NCBI GenBank assembly: GCA_016778825.1
Contig: JADHOU010000104.1
Span: forward strand, 1-5,746
Direction of reading: 5' to 3'
Origin: Candidatus Puniceispirillum sp.
GTDB taxonomy: Bacteria > Pseudomonadota > Alphaproteobacteria > Puniceispirillales > Puniceispirillaceae
DNA: 5,746 nt
Shown piece by piece: positions 1-5,746 of the stretch. The notes below the pieces were generated by a model. It was given only the letters and a program-made list of their open reading frames with translations, ran no database searches and was not told where the DNA came from. The stretch's first letter is position 1. The number at the start of each line of letters is the position of its first letter. The translations under genes and the position numbers were made by a program.

Positions 1-801
1 GGGCAATTATGGCTTTTGACCGGCCCTAACATGGCTGGAAAATCCACCTTTTTGCGACAGAATGCGCACATTGTGATTATGGCACAGGCAGGGCTTTATG
101 TTCCTGCCGAAACGGCGGTGATTGGGCTTGTTGATCGTTTGTTCAGCCGTGTAGGCGCGGCCGATGATCTTGCGCGTGGTCGTTCGACCTTCATGGTTGA
201 GATGGTTGAAACTGCGGCAATTTTGAATCGAGCCACCAATCGATCATTGGTTATTCTTGACGAAATTGGTCGTGGCACCGCCACTTATGACGGGTTGGCG
301 ATTGCTTGGTCGACGCTAGAATATCTGCATGACGCCAGCGCTTGCCGAACGCTGTTTGCAACGCATTATCATGAATTGACGCATCTTCAAAAAACCCTTG
401 ACCAGCTTCGTTGCCATGCAATGCAGGTTCGTGAATGGCAGGGATCAATTGTGTTTTTGCATCAGGTTGTTGCTGGTTCGGCGGATCGGTCTTATGGCGT
501 TCATGTGGCACGGCTTGCCGGATTGCCAGCTGCGGTTCTTGGCCGTGCTGAAACCATTTTAGGCGAACTTGAAACCGGCCAACATGGCGCGGTTGATGCT
601 GGTATGATGGCTGATAATCTGCCGCTATTTGATTATCAAAGCAAAGCGCTGGCAACGCCAGTAACGCCGGATGAAATTGGCTCGGTACTCGATGAAATGC
701 AACCCGATAGCCTTACCCCGCGTGAGGCGTTGGATATGCTATACCGGCTTAAGGCATTGCGCCATGACCAAACTTCGCCGTCGCCGCGATCAAGTGATTG
801 A
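1..801 (+). CDS. mutS: DNA mismatch repair protein MutS, C-terminal part (5' end outside window)
   Basis: MutS binds mismatched or looped-out bases as a dimer and uses ATP to recruit MutL for methyl-independent or methyl-directed repair in the cytoplasm. The reading frame is open from the first base, so the window begins inside the gene; 266 residues before the TGA are visible. They form the ABC-type ATPase domain. The Walker A motif GPNMAGKST lies at 22-48, the signature-like STFMVEM at 184-204, Walker [10 protein letters not shown] at about 253-279 with the Asp-Glu pair at 259-264, and the H-loop ATH at 361-366. After these comes a helical dimerisation tail ending in [17 protein letters not shown], a form I associate with alphaproteobacterial MutS. 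The mismatch-recognition, connector and clamp domains lie upstream. All visible catalytic motifs are intact, so nothing suggests a pseudogene. The internal TTG at 16 is not the start because homology continues upstream of it. The stop touches the start of glnD. Confidence 0.97.
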   Translation, partial: GQLWLLTGPNMAGKSTFLRQNAHIVIMAQAGLYVPAETAVIGLVDRLFSRVGAADDLARGRSTFMVEMVETAAILNRATNRSLVILDEIGRGTATYDGLAIAWSTLEYLHDASACRTLFATHYHELTHLQKTLDQLRCHAMQVREWQGSIVFLHQVVAGSADRSYGVHVARLAGLPAAVLGRAETILGELETGQHGAVDAGMMADNLPLFDYQSKALATPVTPDEIGSVLDEMQPDSLTPREALDMLYRLKALRHDQTSPSPRSSD

Positions 802-803
802 GA

Positions 804-3665
804 ATGACCAAAATTACAGATCAAGCATCGTCAAAATCGCAATCGGCTAAATCCAGTCCAGCCGCCATGTCGGCCGCCATGCCAGCCACTATGTCAGCCA
901 CTATGACCGATAGCATTGCATGGCATCGTTGGCTATTGCCGTTGCAAGGTGCAATGGCTGTCAATCAGCCACCGCTTGACCGGCAGGCGATCGAGGCCGA
1001 ACTTGATTCATATGCCGCTGGCAAAACACCGGTAAATCGTACAAAGCTGTTAAGCTGTTTGCGAACCCATCTTGATCAGGCAAAAGCCAAGCTTCGCGAG
1101 TCGTTTTACCACAGCAATGATGGCGCTGTTTATGTTGGCATGCATGCTTGGGCCATTGATATTTTGCTGCAAAGCCTTTACGCGCAAACGCAAAAACAAT
1201 GCGCTGGAGGTGATGAGCTGGCGCTGATTGCCGTTGGCGGTTACGGGCGTGGTGAAATGGCACCATTTTCCGATATTGATATCATGTTTCTGATGCCGAA
1301 AAAGGCAACAGAAACCCATACGGAATTTATCGAATTCATGCTCTATATTTTATGGGATCTTGGCTTGAAAATTGGTCATTCAACCCGCAGCATTGCCGAG
1401 TCAATTGATGCGGCAAATGACGATCAGACAGTGTTGACAAGCCTTCTTGAAATGCGTCATGTGGCTGGTGATGATTCGATGTGGGTGAGATTGAATCGGG
1501 CGGTTCAGCGTAAAATTGCCAAACAGAAACCGCTTGCCTATGTTGAAGAAAAGCTCGGGGAGCGTGACCTTCGCCATAAACGATTTGGCGATACGCGCTA
1601 TGTTGTTGAACCGAACGTCAAAGATGGTAAAGGTGGGCTTCGTGATCTTCACAGCCTGTTCTGGATTGCCAAATATGCCTATCGTGCCAAAAGCATTATC
1701 GACATTGTCAAAAAGGGTATTCTTCGTGATGGCGAGGCGCGGAAATTTGCCTTGGCGCAGCGGTTTTTATGGACGGTTCGCTGCCATCTTCACTTTCATG
1801 CCGACCGACCCGAAGAACGGTTGGATTTCGAAGCGCAAATGATCATTGCACCGCGTCTTGGCTTTGCTGATCGGGGCGGCCTTCGTGGCGTTGAACGCTT
1901 TATGAAACGCTATTATCTGGCCGCGCGGAATGTTGGCAATTTGACGCGTATTTTCTGCGCGGCGATGGAAACTGATTTCCGCAAAAGTCTGATCAATTGG
2001 CGGCCTGATTTTCTGCGTACCCATGAGCTTGATCCGTTTCATATTGAAAGCGGGCGTGTCCAGCTTGTTGATGACGCCTTTTTCCGTGATGCGCCGGTTC
2101 GGCTAATTGAATTATTTGCCATTGCGCAAAAACATGACGCTGATGTTCATCCAAGCACGCTTCAACGCGTTACCCGAGCGTTATCGGCACTTGATTCAAA
2201 AACGCGTGATGATGCGCAGGCAAACCAATTATTTCTGGATATTCTGACATCGCGCAAAAACCCTGAACGGGTGCTTCGTCTGATGAATGAAAGTGGCGTG
2301 TTTGGTCGTTTCTTGCCCGATTTCGACCGGATCGTCGCGATGATGCAATTTGATATGTATCATAGCTATACAGTTGACGAACATACCTTGAAGGCGATTG
2401 GTATTCTTCACGGGATTGAGACTGGTGCGCTGCGCCAAGCTGCGCCAGTTGCGACGGAGATAATGCCGGAAATTGGATCGCGGCGCGCGCTTTATGTTGC
2501 CATGCTTCTTCATGATATTGCCAAAGGGCGTGGCGGTGATCATTCAGTTTTGGGCGCCGAGGTAGCATTGGCGGTTTGCCCACGTATGGGGCTAAGCCAT
2601 GAAGAAACCGAAACCGTTAGCTGGCTGATCCTGCATCATTTGCTGATGAGCAAAATTGCGTTTCGCTATGATCTGAATGATCCGCAAACGATCGAGGATT
2701 TTGCCAGTATTGTGCAATCACCTGAGCGGTTGAAACTGCTTTTGGTTTTGACCGTTGCCGATATTCGGGCGGTTGGGCCAAATATCTGGAATGGCTGGAA
2801 AGCGGCGTTGATGCGCGACCTTTATTATCGCTGCGATGCCGTTTTGCGCGGTGCCGATCCGGCGGTCATCGCGCTTGGCAATGCCGAAGAGGCGCGTCAC
2901 GAGGCGGCGGCGAAACTAACCGATTGGGACGCGGTGCGGTTTGCTGCGCATGCGGCGAATATGCCGCTGACCTATTGGACAGGATTTGATTGCGAAAGTC
3001 AGGTTCGTCATGCGCGGCTTTGTGATGAATTTGCCAATCAGGATGCGCTGTTGTTGATTGATTTCAAGCCTGATCCGGCGCGGCGCATAACCGAATTGAC
3101 GATTCTTACCATTGATGATCCGGGGCTGTTTGCGCGGATTGCCGGTGCGGTGGCAGCGGCGGGTGCGAATATCGTCGGCGCGCGCATTACGACCTGTCAT
3201 GATGGCACGGTTCTTGATGTTTTCTTTTTGCAGGATATGAAGAATCAGGCGATTGAAGATCAAAATGAACTGGCGCGAATTCGCACAACGCTTGAACGGT
3301 CGCTAATAGGGTCATTGAAACTTGAAAAGGCGCTTTTGGCGCGCTGGCAGCAAACCCCGCTTCGGGTGCGGCAAATGCCGGTTCCATCGCGCGTTCTTTT
3401 ATCGAACAAAATCAGCAATACCCATAGCGTGATTGAAGTTAATGGGCGTGATTTTCCGGGCTTGCTTCATAAAATCACTCTTTGCCTTGCCGGTCTTGGA
3501 TTGCAAATCCAGACGGCCACCGTGTCGACCTATGGCGAGCGCGTTGTCGATGTGTTTTATGTGAAAGATATTTTCGGTTTGCAAATTCAAAGTGAAACGC
3601 GCCAACAAACCATCCGCAACCGGCTGTTGGCGGTTTTTGATGATGCCTATGAGGAAGCGGTATGA
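804..3665 (+). CDS. glnD: Bifunctional PII uridylyltransferase / uridylyl-removing enzyme GlnD
   Basis: GlnD senses glutamine: at low glutamine it uridylylates PII proteins (GlnB/GlnK), and at high glutamine it removes UMP, so controlling glutamine synthetase and nitrogen gene expression. Counting from TTG 798 (955 residues), the nucleotidyltransferase motif GGYGRGEMAPFSDID spans 147-161 with probable metal ligands D159 and D161. The conserved VEPNVKDGKGGLRDLH of the GlnD/GlnE helical region is at 270-285. The HD hydrolase domain has the H572-D573 pair in LLHDIAKGRGGDH, plus H522 and H529. Two ACT domains lie near 764-815 and 876-945, each with a DPGL/DFPGL-type loop expected to bind glutamine. 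Both activities therefore look intact. Length fits alphaproteobacterial members, which exceed the E. coli protein slightly. The frame opens after TGA 795-797; I prefer ATG 804 to TTG 798 because it is a stronger start codon, but neither has a clear ribosome site. Recognisable family similarity begins only near residue 63, after a low-complexity N-terminus. Confidence 0.96.
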   Translation: MTKITDQASSKSQSAKSSPAAMSAAMPATMSATMTDSIAWHRWLLPLQGAMAVNQPPLDRQAIEAELDSYAAGKTPVNRTKLLSCLRTHLDQAKAKLRESFYHSNDGAVYVGMHAWAIDILLQSLYAQTQKQCAGGDELALIAVGGYGRGEMAPFSDIDIMFLMPKKATETHTEFIEFMLYILWDLGLKIGHSTRSIAESIDAANDDQTVLTSLLEMRHVAGDDSMWVRLNRAVQRKIAKQKPLAYVEEKLGERDLRHKRFGDTRYVVEPNVKDGKGGLRDLHSLFWIAKYAYRAKSIIDIVKKGILRDGEARKFALAQRFLWTVRCHLHFHADRPEERLDFEAQMIIAPRLGFADRGGLRGVERFMKRYYLAARNVGNLTRIFCAAMETDFRKSLINWRPDFLRTHELDPFHIESGRVQLVDDAFFRDAPVRLIELFAIAQKHDADVHPSTLQRVTRALSALDSKTRDDAQANQLFLDILTSRKNPERVLRLMNESGVFGRFLPDFDRIVAMMQFDMYHSYTVDEHTLKAIGILHGIETGALRQAAPVATEIMPEIGSRRALYVAMLLHDIAKGRGGDHSVLGAEVALAVCPRMGLSHEETETVSWLILHHLLMSKIAFRYDLNDPQTIEDFASIVQSPERLKLLLVLTVADIRAVGPNIWNGWKAALMRDLYYRCDAVLRGADPAVIALGNAEEARHEAAAKLTDWDAVRFAAHAANMPLTYWTGFDCESQVRHARLCDEFANQDALLLIDFKPDPARRITELTILTIDDPGLFARIAGAVAAAGANIVGARITTCHDGTVLDVFFLQDMKNQAIEDQNELARIRTTLERSLIGSLKLEKALLARWQQTPLRVRQMPVPSRVLLSNKISNTHSVIEVNGRDFPGLLHKITLCLAGLGLQIQTATVSTYGERVVDVFYVKDIFGLQIQSETRQQTIRNRLLAVFDDAYEEAV
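861..908 (+). repeat. Four imperfect 12-bp tandem repeats in the 5' coding part of glnD
   Basis: Four consecutive 12-bp units are visible: gccgccatgtcg (861-872), gccgccatgcca (873-884), gccactatgtca (885-896) and gccactatgacc (897-908). They encode Ala-Ala/Thr-Met-Ser/Pro/Thr units at residues 22-37 counted from TTG 798. Unit length is a multiple of three, so gain or loss of a copy would change protein length without shifting frame. The stretch lies in a low-complexity N-terminal extension before the conserved GlnD fold, so copy number is probably free to vary. Each unit holds an in-frame ATG (867, 879, 891, 903), which leaves the true start of glnD less certain. Confidence 0.85.
3651..3656 (+). 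promoter_or_regulatory. Ribosome-binding site of murJ
   Basis: GAGGAA is a good Shine-Dalgarno match, and five bases separate it from ATG 3662. It lies inside the last codons of glnD, so ribosomes finishing glnD pass directly over it. Together with the ATGA stop/start overlap it fixes the murJ start and indicates translational coupling. Confidence 0.75.
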
Positions 3666-5248
3666 CCGATCAACCAAATGCATCAAATCCCACAAAACCC
3701 TCCTCGCTTGGCCGTGCTTTTCAACAGATTGGTAGCCTAACAGCAATTAGCCGTATTGTTGGCTTCATGCGGGATATTGCCTTTGCCAGTTTTCTGGGTG
3801 CAGGGCCAGCCGCCGATGCCTTTTTGGTGGCATTGAAATTGCCAAATATGTTTCGCCGCCTTAGCGCCGAAGGCGCGATGACCAATGCCCTTCTTCCCAG
3901 CTTTGCCAAAATACGCGAAACAGACGGGCGTGATGCAGCGCTTCGGCTTGCATCTGAAGCGCAGATTTTTCTGATCATTGTGCTTTTTGCGATTGTTGTG
4001 CTTGCCGAAATTTTCATGCCTGAAGTCATTGCGCTTCTTGCCCCGGGCTTTACCGCGACGCCTGATCGTCTGGCTGCAGCGGTTGATCTGGCGCGTGTGA
4101 CGATGCCCTATCTGCCGATGATTTCCGTGGTTGCGCTTTGGGGGGCAATTGCTAATGCGCATGACCGGTTTATGGCCGCCGCCGCCGCGCCAATTTTGGC
4201 GAATCTCTGTTTTATCTCTGGGGCGATTTCGATCCCGATTTTGGCCGCGGATTTGGGCATGTTCAAAGCGCTGCCAATTGCCATTGGCCTTTTGGTTGCT
4301 GGGTTTTGCCAATTGCTATTTTTATTCTTTGTTCTGCGCCGCCTGTCGGCAGTGCCAAAACTGCAATGGCCGCGCCTGTCGAATGCGGGCAAACATATGT
4401 GGCGCAAATTCCTGCCAGCGGCGCTTGGTGCTGGCGGTATGCAGCTTAATCTTCTGGTCGATTTAATTTTGGCATCGATGCTGCCGGTTGGTGCGATTTC
4501 ATGGCTCTATTATGCTGATCGTGTGGCGCAATTGCCGCTTGGTATTGTTGGCATTGCACTTGGTACGGCATTGCTGCCCAGATTATCCGCTGCCGAGGCA
4601 TCTGGTCAAAAAGAAGAAATCACCCAAACGCTTGATGAGGCGATTATCTTTGGCGGCTTCTTTGTCGTGCCAGCGGTCATTGCGCTAATCCTTCTTGCCG
4701 GTCCAATCATTGAGGGGCTATTTGCCTATGGCGCTTTTTCGATTGATGATGCGGTGATGGCGGCAATGGCATTATCGGCCTACGCGCTTGGTCTTCCCGG
4801 ATTTGTCATGGTGAAAATTTTGCAACCCGCGTTTTATGCGGCGGGCCAGCCGGGCACAGTTTTGAAAATATCAATCATGACCGTGGTAATCAATATAACA
4901 GCATCATTGGTGATGATGCCCATTTTTGGACATGTCGGGCTGGCACTGGCAACGTCATTATCAGGATTGATTGCGGCAATCACCATGGCGATTTTATTGC
5001 GCCGCCGCGGCCGTCTTGGCGGTGGTTGGCTTGGCATGGTTGGCCGGATTTTTCTTGCCAGTTTGGTCATGGCGATGTTGCTTTTGGCGATGGTTTGGCT
5101 TGCTGGAGGGATAAGACAATTTCTGCCCACGGCGGGCTGGCTTGCCTTTTTGGTTGCTGTTGGTGGCGGCGGGTTTCTGTTCGCCGCATGGTGTTTTCGG
5201 GCAATTCCAGCCGGATTTGTCCGCCGATTGGGCAACCGAAAGACTTGA
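3662..5248 (+). CDS. murJ: Lipid II flippase MurJ (MviN family)
   Basis: MurJ, formerly MviN, is an inner-membrane MOP-superfamily transporter that flips lipid II to the periplasmic face for peptidoglycan synthesis. The 528-residue length matches the family. The first membrane segments carry the diagnostic pattern: S30-R31 and R37-D38 in ISRIVGFMRD, D52 in GAGPAADAFLVALKLPN, R65 and E70 in FRRLSAEGA. These align by eye with E. coli S17, R18, R24, D39, R52 and E57. YYADRVAQLPLGIVGIALGTALLP at about 283-306 supplies D286-R287, matching the essential D269-R270 pair. The rest is a succession of hydrophobic helices (for example about 102-122, 204-226, 332-352, 402-422, 462-482 and 490-512), consistent with the usual 14. 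The start is fixed by the ATGA overlap with glnD, the in-frame TGA at 3650-3652 just upstream, and the GAGGAA site. A polar N-terminal stretch of about 20 residues precedes the first helix. No key residue appears missing. Confidence 0.96.
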   Translation: MTDQPNASNPTKPSSLGRAFQQIGSLTAISRIVGFMRDIAFASFLGAGPAADAFLVALKLPNMFRRLSAEGAMTNALLPSFAKIRETDGRDAALRLASEAQIFLIIVLFAIVVLAEIFMPEVIALLAPGFTATPDRLAAAVDLARVTMPYLPMISVVALWGAIANAHDRFMAAAAAPILANLCFISGAISIPILAADLGMFKALPIAIGLLVAGFCQLLFLFFVLRRLSAVPKLQWPRLSNAGKHMWRKFLPAALGAGGMQLNLLVDLILASMLPVGAISWLYYADRVAQLPLGIVGIALGTALLPRLSAAEASGQKEEITQTLDEAIIFGGFFVVPAVIALILLAGPIIEGLFAYGAFSIDDAVMAAMALSAYALGLPGFVMVKILQPAFYAAGQPGTVLKISIMTVVINITASLVMMPIFGHVGLALATSLSGLIAAITMAILLRRRGRLGGGWLGMVGRIFLASLVMAMLLLAMVWLAGGIRQFLPTAGWLAFLVAVGGGGFLFAAWCFRAIPAGFVRRLGNRKT

Positions 5249-5280
5249 CCGCGGCCGCACAAGCGGGGATAACGCTGGCA

Positions 5281-5286
5281 TATAAT
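5281..5286 (+). promoter_or_regulatory. Possible -10 box of a trpS promoter
   Basis: TATAAT is a perfect sigma-70-type -10 hexamer, placed in the spacer 74 bases before the trpS ATG. The -35 side is poor: at 15 to 19 bp spacing the best hexamer is CGCACA (5256-5261, 3 of 6 matches to TTGACA, 19 bp). A better TTGACC at 5245-5250 overlaps the murJ stop but lies 30 bp upstream, too far to pair with it. There is no correctly placed extended -10 TG. A transcript from here would start at about 5292-5295. It is plausible but unproven, since TATAAT alone occurs by chance in AT-rich patches. Confidence 0.35.
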
Positions 5287-5302
5287 TTCAATTGCAGATG
5301 TG

Positions 5303-5332
5303 ATGATTTGGCACTGGCCTGCGCGCATCTGA
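5303..5332 (+). CDS. Possible Trp-containing leader peptide upstream of trpS
   Basis: A nine-codon frame from ATG 5303 to TGA 5330-5332 reads MIWHWPARI, with Trp codons at 5309-5311 and 5315-5317. It lies between the putative TATAAT box and the trpS start, which is where an attenuation leader peptide would sit. Trp-rich leader peptides are known upstream of trp biosynthetic genes in enterics and rhizobia, but I know of no established case for trpS in this group. Against it: there is no clear Shine-Dalgarno sequence, the 5' leader from the TATAAT box would be only about 8-11 bases, and no terminator hairpin with a T run follows. An in-frame GTG at 5300 is an alternative start. It could easily be a chance frame. 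Confidence 0.2.
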   Translation: MIWHWPARI

Positions 5333-5354
5333 TCAGGCGTGATGGATAGACCAA

Positions 5355-5746
5355 ATGACCGATTCAACAATGCAGACATCCGCAGTAAAAGGCCGTATCT
5401 TTTCCGGCATCCAGCCAACCGGCAATTTGCATCTTGGCAATTATCTTGGTGCCATTCGCAATTGGGTTGCTTTGCAGCATGATTTTGAATCGATCTATTG
5501 TGTTGTTGATTTGCATGCCATCACCGTTCATCAAGATCCGGCTGATCTGCGAAAAAGCACGCGCGAAGTGGCGGCAAGCCTGATTGCCGCGGGCATTTCA
5601 ACCGAACAATCAATCTTGTTTAATCAATCTTGTGTGCCGCAACATGCCGAACTGGCGTGGATTTTCAATTGTGTAACCCGTCTTGGCTGGCTGAACCGGA
5701 TGACTCAATTTAAAGAAAAGGCAGGCAAAAACCGCGAAAATGCGTC
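5355..5746 (+). CDS. trpS: Tryptophanyl-tRNA synthetase TrpS, N-terminal part (3' end outside window)
   Basis: TrpS is the cytoplasmic class Ic aminoacyl-tRNA synthetase that activates tryptophan with ATP and loads it on tRNA-Trp. From ATG 5355 the frame stays open to the window end, giving 130 complete codons of a protein usually near 330-350 residues. Residues 15-33 ([19 protein letters not shown]) contain the HIGH-type ATP-binding motif, here HLGN at 26-29. VVDLHAITV at 50-58 matches the conserved VDQHAITV of E. coli and Bacillus enzymes, and [12 protein letters not shown] at 111-122 matches the conserved LNRMTQFK region. The KMSKS loop would lie downstream. An in-frame TGA at 5340-5342 excludes a longer protein. 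ATG 5370 (residue 6) is an alternative start; both leave a short variable tail before the core. The ribosome site is weak, at best GGA at 5344-5346. trpS may be expressed from its own promoter in the spacer or by read-through from murJ. Confidence 0.96.
   Translation, partial: MTDSTMQTSAVKGRIFSGIQPTGNLHLGNYLGAIRNWVALQHDFESIYCVVDLHAITVHQDPADLRKSTREVAASLIAAGISTEQSILFNQSCVPQHAELAWIFNCVTRLGWLNRMTQFKEKAGKNRENA

Larger units (their letters stand above)
5249..5354 (+). other. murJ-trpS intergenic spacer / putative trpS leader
   Basis: This 106-bp gap is the only substantial non-coding DNA in the window. It begins with a GC-rich stretch containing overlapping palindromes (CCGCGG at 5249-5254 and GCGGCCGC at 5251-5258) and a four-base-pair hairpin (5255-5258 with 5263-5266). 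It then holds a TATAAT box at 5281-5286, an inverted repeat at 5295-5302 and 5324-5331, and a nine-codon frame with two Trp codons at 5303-5332. No hairpin is followed by a run of T, so I see no intrinsic terminator for murJ, and read-through into trpS is possible. Confidence 0.7.

Noticed and set aside
4175..4186. (GCC)4 trinucleotide run in murJ
   Set aside because: It encodes part of an Ala stretch (172-176) in or next to a membrane helix, where alanine is common. It is too short to be notable as a variable repeat.
3737..4312. Long antisense open frame of 191 codons opposite murJ
   Set aside because: It lies wholly inside a clearly coding gene, its product is rich in Arg, Lys, Asn and His with no recognisable motif, and it looks like a by-product of murJ codon composition.
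5249..5268. GC-rich palindromic stretch after murJ as a terminator
   Set aside because: The best hairpin is only four base pairs (CCGC with GCGG) and no T run follows it, so it does not meet the pattern of an intrinsic terminator.
5309..5322. Sigma-54-like element: TGGCAC followed by CTGC in the trpS leader
   Set aside because: The spacing between the GG and GC dinucleotides is nine rather than the required ten bases, and the -12 half is only partly matched. A nitrogen-type promoter for trpS also has no support, although glnD is nearby.
5026..5349. Plus-strand open frame of 107 codons overlapping the murJ end and the spacer
   Set aside because: Most of it is a different frame of murJ, its product is rich in Cys and Trp with no recognised domain, and the part in the spacer shows no sign of coding.
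4834..5418. Antisense open frame of 194 codons across the murJ end, spacer and trpS start
   Set aside because: It overlaps two well-supported genes, its product is basic and Pro-rich with no known fold, and no ribosome site or promoter is apparent.

Overview
The window is a stretch of ordinary core bacterial chromosome. It holds four genes, all on the + strand, in the order mutS (3' end), glnD (complete), murJ (complete) and trpS (5' end). This order, together with the style of the proteins (a GlnD with two C-terminal ACT domains, and a MutS ending in a motif close to [15 protein letters not shown]), points to an alphaproteobacterium. Base composition looks moderate, with many TTG, GAT, ATT and CTT codons rather than the strong GC bias of many rhizobia. 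A marine or SAR116-like lineage is one possibility, but that is a guess from composition and gene style only.

Layout. Positions 1-801 encode the MutS ATPase domain and C-terminal tail; the upstream two thirds or so of the gene lies outside the window. glnD follows with essentially no gap, starting at TTG 798, which overlaps the mutS stop, or more likely at ATG 804. It runs to 3665. murJ starts at ATG 3662 inside the glnD stop codon (ATGA overlap) and has a good ribosome-binding site inside the glnD coding region. It ends at 5248. A 106-bp spacer (5249-5354) follows. It is the only real non-coding DNA in the window and contains a consensus-like TATAAT box, a small inverted repeat and a nine-codon reading frame with two Trp codons. 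trpS starts at 5355 and is cut by the window end after 130 codons.

Function. The genes do not form one pathway: mismatch repair, nitrogen sensing through PII uridylylation, lipid II flipping for peptidoglycan synthesis, and tryptophan charging of tRNA. The tight mutS/glnD/murJ spacing suggests one transcript with translational coupling. trpS may be read through from it or may have its own promoter in the spacer.

I see no mobile element, CRISPR array, tRNA, rRNA or defence system. The two points most worth a second look are the Trp-containing mini reading frame just upstream of trpS and a four-copy 12-bp repeat near the 5' end of glnD in which every unit carries an in-frame ATG. Neither is strong evidence of a new system.
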